Origin: Cladosporium sp. IMV 00045
Lineage: Eukaryota > Ascomycota > Dothideomycetes > Cladosporiales > Cladosporiaceae
Direction: 5' to 3'
NCBI GenBank assembly: GCA_001931905.2
Contig: MSJI02000904.1
Coordinates: forward strand, 124,001 to 188,000
Length of the DNA stretch: 64,000 nucleotides
The first letter of the stretch is position 1. Every line of letters begins with the position of its first letter. Positions 23,301-36,338 of the stretch are shown in pieces. A program made the translations under genes and the position numbers. The notes under the pieces were generated by a model, which did no database searches, was not told the DNA's origin, and saw only the letters and a list, made by a program, of their open reading frames with translations.

Positions 23301-24712
23301 CGACGTATCCAAGCCAAGCACTTTGGAGTCTGCTCGCAGTCTCTCGAGCGTCAGACAGGGTGAGACGCGAAAGGGCTGTGGAGGTCATCAACAAGCTCAA
23401 AGATCCCAAGTCGAAATCTAAAGATGCCAACGCGGTCGACCTGAGACTCATGATCGCCGCAGGCCAGCGGTTATCTGATGGATTGCTGCAAGCTTCTGAA
23501 GCACCAGTCGAGCCTAGGCAATCACAGGCGAGCCTCTCGAGAGACCTGGGTTTCAATCACAAACTCGCCCCTTGCGCTCTCGTAGTGCCTTTGGAAACCA
23601 CTCTGACCGCCAGCATGCCTGCGGGAGCTGATAGTACTCGCATCCGCAGCTATGCGCACAAGGCATTCGCGCATGACAAGATCACAATCCAGGCTTTCGA
23701 GGATAGTGTTCTCGTTCTCAGCTCGCTGCAAAGACCGAAGAAGGTCACCGTCAAGGGATCTGATGGAAAATCATACGGCTTGCTGTGTAAGCCTAAAGAT
23801 GATCTTCGAAAGGACCAACGTCTCATGGAATTCAACGGCGTCATCAACAGAGCTCTCAAGCGCGACGCCGAAGCCAGCAAGCGTCGTCTGTACATCAAGA
23901 CATACGCCGTCACCCCTCTGAGCGAGGAGTCAGGCATTCTGGAATGGGTGGAGGGCATCAAACCCATCCGGGACATCCTCCTCCAGATCTACATGCGCAA
24001 AGGCATCAGGCCGAACTACGCCCAGATCCGAAACGACCTTAACGAGGCGTGCAAACAGTCCCCAACCGAAGGCGGCGAAATGTTCACCACCAAAGTCCAA
24101 TCCCAATTCCCGCCCTGCTTGCACGAATGGTTCACGGAAGTCTACCCCGAGCCGGACGCGTGGTTCAACGCGCGCCTGCGCTACGCCCGCACCGCGGCCG
24201 TGATGTCCATGACAGGCCACGTGCTGGGGCTCGGCGACCGGCACGGCGAGAACATCCTGCTGCAAGAAAGCACAGGCGGCGTCTTCCACGTCGACTTCAA
24301 CTGCCTGTTCGACAAGGGCAGCACGTTCGAGAAGCCCGAAGTGGTGCCCTTCCGCCTCACGCAGAACATGGTCGACGCCATGGGCCCGTACGGCTACGAG
24401 GGGCCCTTCCGGCGCTCCTCGGAGCTTACGTTGGGACTGCTGAGGCAGAATAAGGACACGCTCAACACGATTCTGGAGACTTTCTTGTATGATCCCACGA
24501 CGGATTTTGTGGGCAAGAAGAAGAGGCACACGGAGGGCGTGCCGGAGACGCCGCAGGAGATTCTGGACAGTGTTGAGGCAAAGTTGAGGGGGTATTTCAA
24601 GAAGGAAATGGTCCCGTTGAGTGTCGAGGGGCATGTTGATGCGTTGATTCGCGATGCGGTCGATCCGTGGAATTTGTGCCAGATGTATATTGGGTGGTGT
24701 GCTTTCTTGTAG
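17394..24712 (+). CDS. MEC1: Checkpoint PI3K-like kinase Mec1/ATR (UvsB type)
   Basis: Nuclear Ser/Thr kinase of the PIKK family that senses RPA-coated single-stranded DNA and starts the DNA-damage and replication checkpoint. Two exons, 17394-18057 and 18114-24712, with a 56-nt intron; 2420 residues, normal for ATR. A poly-Gln/His tract lies at about residues 62-78. Helical HEAT repeats and the FAT domain fill the middle. The kinase domain is C-terminal: catalytic loop LGLGDRHGENIL near residue 2260 and HVDFNCLF (the DFG equivalent) near 2281, so the catalytic Asp, Asn and metal-binding Asp are present. The last about 30 residues form an FATC domain ending NLCQMYIGWCAFL, a typical ATR terminus. 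Assignment to ATR rather than ATM, TOR or DNA-PK rests on this ending and the length. Confidence 0.94.
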
Positions 24713-26862
24713 TGAGGAGGGTGATGATGGCTTTCGATGATGTTCGGTATGGATTGCTTGGCGGGTTGAACGTGTATTTCATGTATCAGTATATTATCGT
24801 TGTGGTTCTGAAAGCCAAACATGTGTTGCTCAGATCATATTTCGCCGACACTCGCTCGAATCTGGGCAGTATAGGGCTGGAAGGCTGTCTTTCATCTGTC
24901 GCGCGGTCAAAAAAGCGTGAAAAGCCTAATTAATGGACATATTCCTCAGATGGAAAGCCCATACTCATCATTCTTGGAATTCCAATCCGATCCTGACCTC
25001 CTCCGTTTTTTTTTTAATGAAGCTCCATTAATAATCGTTATGCGAGCCATCACGCACGTACTTCGACATCTAACACACATGAGAAGCAACTGACTATCAA
25101 GCTCCGATTGAGACATGCTTAAGGCATGGGAATCTAGGATGGAAGGCATTCCCAGCAAGCATGCTAGACGTGGTATACCGTTCACAGCAGGCGCTCGAGT
25201 GTTGACTCGCAAATGTTGGTATCAGCCCTCCAAGAACCCACCTTGTATACTCAGGGTTGATCGGGGCTATGACGGCTCGCTAACGATTGCACTATTTATT
25301 CTCTGTACATTGCTTTTCTGGCAACTTTGGTCAATGCAATAGAATGGCGAGTATGGGTTCGTGAAGAAAATCCCCACAGCAAATGTCCAAGCGGTCGGTT
25401 CGAGGGAATTCAGGGATGGATTGGATCGAGCGTGTATTGGCAATACCCATCACGAAGCGAACCGGCGGCGGGGATTTTTTATTTGATCATGTCGTTTCTT
25501 GAACAGTGCGAGTTTCTTGGCCTTTCCTTTGATCGGGCCGCTGATGAACGACAGCGTTCTTGGTGTTCTTACCATAGATATCCGCAATCCGAGTCTGTGG
25601 TGTTCGTTAGACGGAGATCGTTCAGATCAACCCTACTCTTCGCAAGCGCAAGCGTGCGAGTGTGTTGTAATGTGCAACAGGGATTTTTGTGGGGATGATT
25701 GCTGTGAAGACTTGAACGGCACTTTTGTGTACTCTGTTGGCCTAGGTGTATTTTCGTTCGACGCCCCAACAGATACAATCAATTTTGAAGGACTTCGCTT
25801 CGATTCTCGAGAGATATTTGGATACTCTTCAAATCGCCGCCGCCACCGCCGTTGAAGAGGCCCCCATTACCAGCCGCCGACGTAAGGCGTGCGAATCGGC
25901 TCGTCGCTCAGACTCGACTGGACGCGCGGACCTGCATATGACAGCGGCAGACGGGAGTTCAGAGTAAAAGCCACAGCCAGGGGGCAAACGGCTGGGCTGG
26001 TTCCGAGTCGTTGGTCAGGTCGGGAATGTTTCATGGGAGTTTCGAGGAGAGGTTTTGAGGGCCAATTGGGATGCGTGGGAGTGAGGTGGTGAGATGTGTA
26101 TATATGCTTTCTTCTTTGAACTCTATAGAGACAACAAGGTTTTCGTTGTACGCATTTTTCCGTAGGTGCATATATGTAACGACACGGCAAGGAAATTTTG
26201 ACCAGATCCGGGAGTTGTGCTAGTGGGCTATTTTCTGCTCCTGCCACGCCTTCCTTCTAACCGCATTCATCCCCCTGCAGATCGAGCTATGGCGCGGACC
26301 GGATCTGCACCTGGAAAAGTTGAGTCCGAGTCTCAGGGCCTGGCAGTACCGAGGCTTGCCAAACTTCCCAATGTCTATTTCAAGTAGGCGAAAAGTTTGG
26401 AGAGGCATTGATGAATGGATATATGTGACAGTCTTGAAGAATTGATAGAACATGCCATTCTCGATACGAATCATATCCACTCGTTAGCGAAACATCCACG
26501 CTGCACCCGTCAACCCAATCGTATTCTCTTTTGCAACATCGGCAAAGGCTTACTACGCGCCGCCCGGCCAAAGCTCCACCTTTTCCACCACCCCCAGAAC
26601 ACAGACACGTCAGTCCATCGGCCCAGACAAATCGCTCGACCTTGACCCTTCACATCAATCCTCACTTTCATTATCCACGTGCTTGCTTGCCTTGCTTTGC
26701 TTGCTTCCTTGTTTGTTCCCTCCCTTCACTTCATCATTTCATCAATTCATCAACCAATCCTGCATTCGTTCATCCCCACCACCGTATTGTTGTCCTGCAC
26801 ATCAATACCACCCCAGGCACTGCAGCCCACTCGCTTGGCCCTACAGGGCATCACTCCAGCAA
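24713..26862. other. Long intergenic region upstream of the MscS channel
   Basis: About 2.1 kb without a gene I can support. Its right end (about 26560-26860) is C-rich leader sequence for the downstream channel gene. The longest frames, including one on the minus strand at 25867-26247, lack recognisable motifs, good start context or spliced extensions. Confidence 0.5.
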
Positions 26863-29819
26863 ATGCCACTCTCGCCCAGACCCTCCCATTCCAAACGACC
26901 CTCGCACGACCGCTACCAGACCCTCTCGCACTCCGAGAGCAGCGAAGCCATGGTCCACCACCCCAACGACGCCACCATCGACATTCCCCTCGAGCAAGTC
27001 CCCTCCAACGGCTTCCCGCCGGGCGCTCGCAGCGACAACCCGGCCTTCGCGCCCCTCAAGGAAGGCAATGAGCAGAATGATCACTTGTTCACCGGCCGCA
27101 GGCGTGGGCCCGCTGCGGCTTTTCAGAAGCCAGGCGGTGCCGCGGGATATGATGGCGAGGAGGACACTATCACTGTCATGGGCAGGATTTACACAAAGAT
27201 TCTGAACTTCAGTGTTGTGACGAGATACTTGTTGTATGTGCTGCCGCTGGCGGCTTGCTTGGCCGTGCCGATTATTGTTGGTGCAAGGCCGATTACGGAT
27301 AATCCCACGATTGGTTACGTTACGGTTCGATGGTGAGTGGAATGGATACCTGAGGAGGATGCGCTATGGGAATGCGCTGGAAACAGCTTGCAGCCGGAGG
27401 GTTGGGTTTTGGAAAAGAAGATGGACAGGATTTGCTGACACTTTTCAGGTTCTTCGTCTGGGTCGAGGTTGTTTGGTGCAGTATCTGGGTCTCCAAGACC
27501 GTAGCGCACTTCTTACCTTACATCTTCCAGCTACTTGTCGGAGTCGTCAACTCTGGTATTAGGAAATACTCGCTGGTCATTCGAGCTCTTGAGATTCCCC
27601 TCAGCTTGGTGGGCTGGACTGTGACATCTCTGGCCACGTTCAAGCCTATCATGCTGCAGAACCCGATCCGCCGTAATCTGCCGACGCCTCAAGACGGAGA
27701 GGACCCGAAATCGCCGCAACATTGGGAGAACGTGGTCGAGAGGGTTCTTGCCGCTTTCGTTGTGGCCTCCCTCATCTTCCTCGGCGAGAAGCTCATCATT
27801 CAGCTTATCTCGATCAACTACCACCGCAAGCAATTCACCGCCCGCATCAAGGCGTCAAAGCACAACATTTACCTGCTCGCTCAGCTCTACGAAGCATCCA
27901 GGAACATGTTCCCTGCTTACTGCCCTGAGTTCGCCGAGGAAGATGCTATCATTGCGGATCAACTGGATCTGAAGTTTGGAACCAAGAAGAGCAGTCACAA
28001 CAGGTCGGGCTCTCAAACTCCTATGCGTTTGATTCAGCGCAATGTTGGTCGCGTCGGTGATAAGATCAGCGCAGCGGTCGGTAATGTCGCCTCTGAAATC
28101 ACCGGTAGGGAGATGTTCAACTCCAACAGTGCTCACTCTATCGTTATCGAGGCCCTCGAGAAGAGGCGTACTTCTGAAGCTCTCGCTCGCCGTATTTGGA
28201 TGTCCTTCGTTGTCGAGGGACGCGATGCGCTTGTGCAAGACGATTTCCACGACGTGCTTGGCGAACAAAAGAGGCAGGTTGCCGAAGAAGCTTTCGTCGC
28301 TATCGACTCGGATGCCAACGGCGATATCAGCTTGGAAGAAATGGTCACAACCGTCGTTGAGTTCAGCCGCGAGCGCAAGTCTATCTCCTCCAGCATGCAC
28401 GATGTCGACCAGGCCATCACTGTTCTGGACAGACTGCTCTGCACTGTCGTCTTCATTGCTATCGTCTTCGTCTTTGTGGCTTTCCTCAACCAGAGTTTCG
28501 TCACGACTCTAGCCACCGCTGGTACGGCGCTGTTGTCGCTCTCGTTCGTTTTCGCCGCCACTACTCAGGAAGTTCTTGGTAGCTGCATTTTCTTGTTCGT
28601 CAAGCATCCTTACGACATTGGCGATCGCGTGGATATCAACGCCGATCAGTTCACGGTCGAGCATATCAGTCTGCTCTTCACAGTCTTCAAGCGTGCAAAC
28701 GGTCACAAGGTTGGCGGTCTGGTACAAGTTCCCAACATTACGCTCAACACTCTATTCATCGAGAATCTGAGTCGCAGCCACGCCATGATGGAGGAATACT
28801 CCGTGTTTGTCTCTTTCGACACTACCTTCGAAGACATCCAAATCTTGAAGAACGAGCTCAACAAATTCGTCGCAGACAAGGACAATAGCAGAGACTTCCA
28901 CCCGGACGTCAACATTGAGATTCTCGGCACCACCGACCAGAGCAAACTCGAAGTCCAGGTCCAGATCAAGCACAAGGGCAATTGGGCGAACGAGACTCTC
29001 CGCGCCGCCCGCCGCAGCAAGTTCATGTGCGCGCTCGTGTCTGCTCTCAAGGTCGTTCCCATCTACGGCCCCGGCGGTGGCTACGAAGCCGCCGGCACCG
29101 CCGCCAATCCCAGCTACTCCGTCACCATCTCCGACACCGAAGCCAAAGACAACATCACCGCCGCCGCCAAAGCCAAAGACGAACTTCGCCTCTTCCCGCC
29201 CACCAAACCTGACGAAGACTCCTCCAGCGCCACCGCCAACGAAAACCAAGGCGCAGGCCTCACCGGCCGCGATGCCAAAATCGTCGACGACCTGCACGCC
29301 CGCGACCCAGCCGCCGACTTCGTCCGCGACGAAGCCTGGACCTCCGGCCGCGACGATCTCAGCCCCACCGGCACCCGCCGCAGCTACGACAACCAGTCCC
29401 TCGACGAGGTCCGCGGCGTACTCCGCCGTGGCTCCTCGCGCGGCAAGCGTAGAGCCAGCAACGCTGCGAACACTTACCACGGCCCCTCAGTCCCGACCAT
29501 CAACGAGCCTTCAGGCAGCTACAGCGACTACCCCACGCGCCCTTCGCAGCCTACCTACCTGCAGCAGCCGGGCTATGGCTACGGTCAGCAGCAAGGGAGC
29601 TTCGCATCTCCCCTCCCGCCCGTGCAATCCGTCGTTTCGCCCATTGAGATGTCCCAGCTCGGTCGTAGCGAGTCTACCTCAGGGGGGAACAATAACCCTT
29701 ACATGCCTGCTGCGCCTGGCACGGCCTATCAAGGCGCGGGCCAGGGAGTTCCTCCGCCGCCTCCGCAGCCGGAGGATGATGATGAGGGGAAGGGGATGAG
29801 GCCTTATAGTGGTGCTTAG
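26863..29819 (+). CDS. MscS-family mechanosensitive channel with EF-hand
   Basis: Predicted intracellular-membrane channel of the fungal MscS-like class (S. pombe Msy1/Msy2), which releases ions on membrane stretch and helps limit Ca2+ rise in hypo-osmotic shock. Two exons, 26863-27332 and 27449-29819, with a 116-nt intron; 946 residues. The intron splits a Trp codon and the joined sequence VTVRWFFVWVEVVW restores a transmembrane segment. About five or six hydrophobic helices surround the intron. An EF-hand with canonical loop DSDANGDISLEE lies at about 442-454, just before the pore helices and the MscS beta domain. The C-terminal about 250 residues are low-complexity, rich in Pro, Ser and Gln. 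The start is the first true ATG in frame; upstream only TTG is available. Confidence 0.9.
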
Positions 29820-31943
29820 AGGGAGGTTGAAGTATGTACGATTGGGGTTTGAGAAATTTGCCATCATCACATGGAGCGAGGGGCGAAGAATGCCCCGACT
29901 GAAACGGAAAACTGGGCGTCTCTGATTTGTTTTTTTCTTTTCTTTCCTTGGATGATATGGACATTGGTGGTGGAGTGTACAAAACGAAAAAGTAACTGGT
30001 TTGTAAGGTTGGGTCATTAGCATAGGTTTAGCATAGCTTATTAGAAGGTTAGGATAGGATGGCATAGGTTGGCTTTCTCGATCGAGCGCATCGCTCTCGC
30101 GGGGCAATGGCATGTGTGTATCAGTTTTGCATATTCTCTTCCCTTATCCCTTTGCGTCTTTGCCTTCTTCACCTTCTCGCTTGCTTCTGAGTCTTTTTTT
30201 CTTTCTTCTTTCTTTTCTTTTTCTTTTTTTTTGTGACTATTCCGTTTCTTTGCCTTTTGCGTTGGTGGCATACTCGTGTACGTAGATATGCATGAGCCTG
30301 TGAATTCATCGCGGAAGTGGAAAATTGTAGGAGGTACAGTACGGCTTTTCGGGGGAGTGCCGTAGACTCACTAATGCCAGACCGAATGAAGAGAATAAAG
30401 CTTCCCTCGATCGCAAGGGAACTGATTAGGTATGTTGACGGCGAGGTGATTCTTCGCATCGAACCGGAATTAGGGATACTTTTGGATTTTTCTTTACTTA
30501 GCTTGCTTTTTTCGTGGTCTTGTTTTGCCTGTTGTGTTGGGAGGGTATGTGGACGTGGGTACGTGATGGGATAGAGGTTGCCTCCTGGGCTTGGATCATT
30601 GGGCATTATTGGTGGTGAGATTTGTGCGCAGGTCGACTATCCTGTTGGTCTGGGATTTGATGCTTCGTACCGACTTGGGTGGAGTGAGGTGGTTTTCATC
30701 AAAGGAGCGTTGTGTTCTGCTTTCCTATGGATGCCTATGCGAGGTTTTGGAACCGCGACTGGCTCGATTTCGTATTCGTGGGAGGAGGCATGTTTTTACT
30801 GCGAACACTCATCTCAAATGGCTACCTTCTTATTTCATCGACCACTAGCTTTCTTTTCCTCGAGACCTTTCGCATATGCCTTGGCATTTTGGCATGGGAA
30901 GGCAAGGCAGGCAGGAAAGCGTCATTCACTACTAGTACCTTGTGTATAGACGTCCAGGGCTACAGTACATGTACTTGTATCCCACCTAATCGACAGGGAA
31001 GGAAGGCCGGCTTGCGTTCTTCTCGAAACATGTTCTACACTATCGTCGGATCGCCTCAAGGTTAGATATCTCTAACTGACTAGGAGATGTGCTGTCTGAG
31101 ATTGACCAAGTCAAGTTTTGAGAGGTGTCAAGCCGGCTTTTGAAACGAAGGCTGAAGGGTGGATTGCCTATGACAGTCGCAAGCGAAACAGATGCGAGCG
31201 TTCTTCGCGCAAGATGGTGTCTGCCGAATCGAGTGCAAGGAGATTTTCTTGTGGTGAAGTGAGAGGGTATGAAATCAGAACAAGTGATGTCCGGGAAATG
31301 CTCGCCTCTGGCCAAAAAGCACCAACACCCGAACCCCTCTATCCCTTCAATAATGTTGAGGTTTGGGGAACGTCATTGCTTCAGGAGGCAGGATTCGTAC
31401 ATTTGGTGCATGTCTCGCGCATGCATGATAAGGGATAATGGCAAGGATGGTCTAGCTGTGTCATGCGTTACTTGTATTTGGCGAGCACTGGATTGGCGAA
31501 GTAGCGGCTGCTACAAATATCATAGAACAGGAGGCAGCAAGCTTTTGTACGCGCAAGTTGCTTGTTGGCAGAGTGGCGATATCATTCGTCGCTGCGAAAA
31601 TTTGCCCGACATGGCTTGAACAGCATGTAAGAAGTTGCTGCAGCCCGCAATCGATTCTCTATTGCGAATAAGTGTTATTTCCGACAAAATGAATGCATCA
31701 AAGCATAAGTGAAGTCAAACGCAAGTAGAGTCACAGTCACAAGGCATGGCGTTCTCTCCTCAGCGCAAGCTGCCAAGCCGGGCACAGACCGCCTCCCGCT
31801 GGATTTTCGAACGAAATACTACTGCCCGTCGTGTCCAGCAACGACGAGTAGGAGGCGTGACCTAGTTACCGCTCAACCCAACCCTACACGGCCCACACGA
31901 CATCTTCGACGTTCGCTGTCACACGACCGGTCACACAGCAACG
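29820..31943. other. Long intergenic region upstream of eIF3c
   Basis: About 2.1 kb. A long pyrimidine tract (mostly T with C) occurs at about 30193-30232, downstream of the channel gene. The final about 100 bases are a C-rich leader of the eIF3c gene. No frame shows family motifs. An RNA gene cannot be excluded by eye, but no tRNA-like box pair was found. Confidence 0.5.
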
Positions 31944-34514
31944 ATGTCTCGCTTTTTCCACGCCGGCGACAGCTCCAGCGAGAGCTCCGATGAGGAGGAG
32001 TTCGATATCAACGAGGAGCGCTCCGAGGACGAGTCATCGGAAGAATCTTCGGAGGAGGAGTCGGACGTCGACGACAGCAGCGACAGCGACAGCGACGACG
32101 ATGGCAAGACTGGTGCCAACCGTTTCTTGCGCGAGGCCTCGGATGATTCGGAAAGCGAGGATGAGGACAAGGTCACGGTGGTCAAGTCCGCGAAGGACAA
32201 GCGCTTCGACGAGCTCGAGGGCACCATCAAACTGATCGAGAACGCCGGAAGGATCTCTGACTGGAACGTAATTAACGAGCAATACGACCGCATGAACCGC
32301 CAAGTACCTGTCCTGATGCGCAACCTGGACGGCAAGCCCCCGAAGATGTTCATCAAGACCATCGCCGAGCTGGAGACCAGCGTTGCCGAGGCCTTCGAGA
32401 AACAGAAGGTCACCCCCAAGAAGATGAACCCGATCGCACAGAAAGGCCTCAACGCGCTGCGCCAGAAGATCAAGAAGAACAACCGCGACTTCCAGAGCGA
32501 CATCACCAGCTTCCGCGAGAACCCCGACCAGTACATGAAGGAGGAGGCCGCCGCCGAGGAGGCGCCCGCGCCCAAGAAGACCAAGAAGAGCTTGGTTGTC
32601 AACGAGAGCCAGATCGAGGAGGGCGAGGAGGGTTTCACCATGGTCGGTGCTGGTGGCAAGGCCATGGTCTACACGCCCGAGAGCATTCTCAAGCACCTCC
32701 GCTCCATCGTCGAGTCTCGCGGCAGGAAGAACACCGACCGTGCCGAGCAGATCAAGATTATGGAGAAGCTTATGGACGTCGCGATCAACGACTACCAGCG
32801 CGTCCGCGTCCTCCTCACTCTTGTCGCTACCCGCTTCGACCTCACATCCGGCACCGGCTCGCAAATGTCCCACGAGAACTGGAAGGCCGCCCAGCAGGAG
32901 ATCGCTCGCCTGCTTGAGGTTCTTGAGAACAACAAGGAGATCATGGTGGCTGAGAATGCCGAGGAGTGGGAAGACGACGAGAAGCTGCCCACCATCGAGC
33001 CCGGCAAGATCTTCAAGGTCCCCGGCAGCGTTGGCTCTTTCATCGAGCGTCTTGATGACGAGCTCACCCGTGTTCTGCAGCAGGTTGACCCTCACACCGC
33101 CGAGTACGTCGAGCGCCTGACTGACGAGACTGCCCTCTACGCCAACCTTGTTCGCGCCCAGCTTTACGCCGAGCGCTGCAGGGCCACCCCTGAGCTCAAC
33201 CAGGGCCCCGAGAACGTCAACCGTGTTGTCATCCGCCGTCTGGAGCACGTCTACTTCAAGCCTTCGCAGGTTGTCTCTATCCTGGAGGAGCAGACCTGGA
33301 ACGCCCTGCCCGCCAAGCTTGACTCCAAGGTCACCCCTAGGAACAACAAGAACGACATCACCACTCTCATCCAGACTCTCTGCGGCCACCTCTTCAAGGA
33401 GAGCGAGGGCATCATCCGCGCACGCGCTATGCTTTGCCAGGTCTACCACCTTGCTCTGCACGACCAGTACTACAAGGCTCGTGACATGATGCTCATGTCC
33501 CACTTGCAGGAGACCATCAGCCAGTTCGACATCAACACCCAGATTCTCTACAACCGCACTCTCACTCAGGTCGGCCTCTGCGCTTTCCGTGCTGGTCTCA
33601 TCTACGAGTGCCAAAACAGCTTGCAGGACATCTGCGGCAGCCAGCGCCAGAAGGAGCTGCTCGCCCAGGGCCTGCAGATGCAGCGCTACAGCCAGATCAC
33701 CCCCGAGCAAGAACGCCTGGAGAGACAAAGACAGCTCCCCTTCCACATGCACATTAACCTTGAGCTCCTCGAGTGCGTCTACCTTACCTGCTCTATGCTT
33801 CTCGAGATTCCTCTGCTTGCCCAGGTCGGCTCCAGCCCCGACGTCCGCAAGCGTGTCATCTCCAAGTCTTACCGCCGTATGTTGGAGTACCACGAGCGCC
33901 AGATCTTCACCGGTCCACCTGAGAACACCCGCGACCACGTCATGCAGGCATCCAAGGCTCTTGCCGCTGGTGAGTGGAAGAAGGCTGCTGAGTTCATCAC
34001 CTCAATAAAGATCTGGGACCTGCTGCCCAAGAAGGACGAGATCAAGCAGATGCTCGAGGCCCAGATCCAGGAGGAGGGTCTCCGCACCTACCTCTTCACC
34101 TACGCTCCCTTCTACGAGACTCTCGGCACCGACCAGCTGGCCGGTATGTTCGACCTCGAGCCTCGCAAGGTCGCCTCGATCGTCAGCAAGATGATCCACC
34201 ACGAGGAGCTTGCCGCTGCTCTCGACCAGGTCAACTCGGCCATCATCTTCCGCAAGGGCGTCGAGCTCTCCCGTCTGCAAAGCCTGTCCCTCACCCTCAG
34301 CGACAAGGCCCAGCACCTCATCGAGTCCAACGAGCGTGTGTTGGAGCAGCGCACCCAGGGCACAGCTCACGCCTTCGAGAGGCAACCCCAGCGCGGCGGC
34401 CGGGGAGGTGGCCGTGGTGGACGAGGCCGTGGCAGCGGTCGTGGCGGTGGAGCCCCTCGGGGAGGCGGCGGTTTCACTGGCGGCGCTCTGGGTAACGCCA
34501 TCCGTGCGCAGTAA
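31944..34514 (+). CDS. NIP1: Translation initiation factor eIF3 subunit c (Nip1)
   Basis: Core eIF3 subunit that bridges eIF1, eIF5 and the 40S ribosome during start-codon selection. One exon, 856 residues. The N-terminus is extremely acidic and Ser-rich (about residues 9-75, many likely CK2-type sites), the region that binds eIF1/eIF5 in yeast. Then follows the conserved body ([20 protein letters not shown]), helical repeats, and a PCI/winged-helix domain at about 600-780. The C-terminus (about 816-848) is an RGG box of Gly-Arg repeats, likely RNA-binding. The start follows a C-rich leader. Codon use is strongly optimised, as for PFK. Confidence 0.95.
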   Translation: MSRFFHAGDSSSESSDEEEFDINEERSEDESSEESSEEESDVDDSSDSDSDDDGKTGANRFLREASDDSESEDEDKVTVVKSAKDKRFDELEGTIKLIENAGRISDWNVINEQYDRMNRQVPVLMRNLDGKPPKMFIKTIAELETSVAEAFEKQKVTPKKMNPIAQKGLNALRQKIKKNNRDFQSDITSFRENPDQYMKEEAAAEEAPAPKKTKKSLVVNESQIEEGEEGFTMVGAGGKAMVYTPESILKHLRSIVESRGRKNTDRAEQIKIMEKLMDVAINDYQRVRVLLTLVATRFDLTSGTGSQMSHENWKAAQQEIARLLEVLENNKEIMVAENAEEWEDDEKLPTIEPGKIFKVPGSVGSFIERLDDELTRVLQQVDPHTAEYVERLTDETALYANLVRAQLYAERCRATPELNQGPENVNRVVIRRLEHVYFKPSQVVSILEEQTWNALPAKLDSKVTPRNNKNDITTLIQTLCGHLFKESEGIIRARAMLCQVYHLALHDQYYKARDMMLMSHLQETISQFDINTQILYNRTLTQVGLCAFRAGLIYECQNSLQDICGSQRQKELLAQGLQMQRYSQITPEQERLERQRQLPFHMHINLELLECVYLTCSMLLEIPLLAQVGSSPDVRKRVISKSYRRMLEYHERQIFTGPPENTRDHVMQASKALAAGEWKKAAEFITSIKIWDLLPKKDEIKQMLEAQIQEEGLRTYLFTYAPFYETLGTDQLAGMFDLEPRKVASIVSKMIHHEELAAALDQVNSAIIFRKGVELSRLQSLSLTLSDKAQHLIESNERVLEQRTQGTAHAFERQPQRGGRGGGRGGRGRGSGRGGGAPRGGGGFTGGALGNAIRAQ

Positions 34515-34925
34515 GGAAGAAAAGTCTAAAGCGTTATTGGTTGTGGACGATGGGAATACATTGGCGGCGTTGAAGGGAAAGTTGCATTGCATCATGGATG
34601 CGACGACACGGTTGTTGCAATGCTCTACCTGAACTTATGGGTGAAAAGATAGCACGCGTATGTGAATTTGTCATGTTTTTTTTTCCAATGAGTGATTGAG
34701 CAATTGTAACAGTTTTCAATATTGTCAATTACGATTGACTTGTTCTCACAGTAATAACATCCCCGGGTTCGGGTTCATTGAGGTGCACGTAGCTATCAAT
34801 CGATCAATTGATGTGCCAGAAGCCCGTGATGTAGTGCATCTTCACAAGCGGCAAGCCGAGATCGCCGAGCTGCGCTTGCTTCTTCAGCAAGCGCCTGCCT
34901 CTGCTACTTCTCTCTCTACACTTCC
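34515..34925. other. Intergenic region downstream of eIF3c
   Basis: About 410 bases between two tandem plus-strand genes, AT-rich in its first half. Nothing beyond expected 3' UTR and promoter sequence is visible. Confidence 0.5.
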
Positions 34926-35927
34926 ATGCATCGCAATGTAATGTCACAAAACATAGCCAGGCGTTTCGGCGCCTACGCCAACAACACACGAACAACAAAC
35001 CAACATGCCCGCCTCTTCGCCTCCTCCGCCCGCTCACGGCATCCCACCGCCGCCGAACTCTACGAGCACAACCGCGCGCACCGCGAAAGCCTAGCCTTCC
35101 TGCAAGAAGAAGAACGCCGCCACATGGTGCCCCTCACGGCGCATTTGGGAAAGTACATCAAAGTGCTGGAAGACTCGCAAAGGACCTTCGACCGCATCCC
35201 CGTCCTGCCGCAGTCGGAAAACATGCCTTCTCGCGCCAGACAGGAGGCGCGGATAGCTCACATTCATCGCACGGCTGCCACGCTGAAAGATCGTCTGGAA
35301 CAGTTGAGGTTGCACTTGGAGGATCTTGAGAGGGAACCTTATCCGACTCTGGAAGAATTGGCGGATCAGGATATCGAGTGGGAATTCCAAGTCCGCGCCA
35401 TGGGTCCCGAGGAGAGGAAGGATGTCCTCGCTAATCTGGAGCTGGAAGCCGCTGGGGATCGGCTTAGGGTCAGCGATACGTTGCAGAGGATCAGGGCGCA
35501 GCAGGGAAGGAGCAATGCGACGGTTTCGCAGGAGTCGTCTTCTGCATCTGCGAGGGAGGATGGTGCTGCGGCTGCTGTGTCTGGCAAGCCACTTTACATG
35601 AATCCCAATGAGTGGGCGGGCGAGATGGCGGGCGAGACGGCGGACGAGATGGCGCAGCCGTGGTCTGAGAGTGTGAGTCCTGTGCCTTCGGGCCCGTTGC
35701 CTCGTCCGATGCAGATGAGTCTGCCTGAGGATGAGGAGAAGGCTATGGTGAAGCGGGAGGGCAAGGAGGGCTATCTTCCTGCTGCTGGTATTCCTGCAAA
35801 TGCGGCTGAGTCTGAGAGGAGGGCTCCTGTTCCGGTTGAGCAGAGGCCGAGGGAGAGGAAGTTTGGTGATAATTTGCATAGTTTGCAGGCGAAGCTTGAG
35901 ATGGCGTTGAAGCAGGGTCGTTCTTGA
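34926..35927 (+). CDS. Hypothetical protein, possibly mitochondrial
   Basis: Not recognised. A single 333-residue frame starts at the first ATG (34926); an in-frame ATG five codons on is an alternative. The first about 40 residues are rich in Arg, Ser, Ala and Asn with no acidic residue (NIARRFGAYANN, RLFASSARSRHP), which looks like a mitochondrial presequence. Residues about 45-145 are charged and helical with a likely coiled coil (TLKDRLEQLRLHLEDLERE). The segment around residue 225-245 has a short imperfect GEMAGETADEMA repeat. The C-terminal third is Pro/Glu-rich and probably disordered. No catalytic motif is evident. Continuous length and codon pattern support a real gene. Confidence 0.75.
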   Translation: MHRNVMSQNIARRFGAYANNTRTTNQHARLFASSARSRHPTAAELYEHNRAHRESLAFLQEEERRHMVPLTAHLGKYIKVLEDSQRTFDRIPVLPQSENMPSRARQEARIAHIHRTAATLKDRLEQLRLHLEDLEREPYPTLEELADQDIEWEFQVRAMGPEERKDVLANLELEAAGDRLRVSDTLQRIRAQQGRSNATVSQESSSASAREDGAAAAVSGKPLYMNPNEWAGEMAGETADEMAQPWSESVSPVPSGPLPRPMQMSLPEDEEKAMVKREGKEGYLPAAGIPANAAESERRAPVPVEQRPRERKFGDNLHSLQAKLEMALKQGRS

Positions 35928-36338
35928 GGGCGGGTACAGGTCGGGGGTTCGTTTGGTCGGAGAAGTACATCTATGAACTACCTATACACGAGTGCAGCGA
36001 TTACTGGCAGCGTGATGATGGTCTCGCGGAGAGTGGTGGCTGCTCTGCAGCGGCGGATGAGTTTTGAAGGTATCAATGCATTATTCTCTATATATCAATC
36101 ATATCAATGGTATAATGTCCCTCGAACTGAGTTCAATAGCTGCCTTCTTATTTTCCCCTTCTTGCCTAAGTTACCGATATTTGATGCAATGGAACTGACT
36201 CGGTCTCGAAACCAGCTTCACTTGCAGGTACAGCGCATGCATCCTTCAGCCCAAGCTTCTTTCAGCCTCACCACTCGATAACTCAACACCCACCCATTTC
36301 GCAGTGATGAGCCCGAAAAATACCTGCGCGATTCTATC
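35928..36338. other. Intergenic region upstream of Zn2Cys6 regulator
   Basis: About 410 bases between two tandem genes. It includes an AT-rich segment near 36080-36115. No gene supported. Confidence 0.5.

Noticed and set aside
25867..26247. 126-codon minus-strand frame in the intergenic region before the MscS gene
   Set aside because: No conserved motif, no splice extension, composition like its surroundings.
30193..30232. Pyrimidine tract as a possible transposon poly(A)/poly(T) tail
   Set aside because: No adjacent reverse transcriptase or other element sequence and no target-site duplication seen; a simple low-complexity tract is the plainer reading.
32034..33938. 634-codon minus-strand frame opposite eIF3c
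   Set aside because: Same shadow effect: Leu/Val/Asp-rich sequence without domains, fully inside a certain gene.
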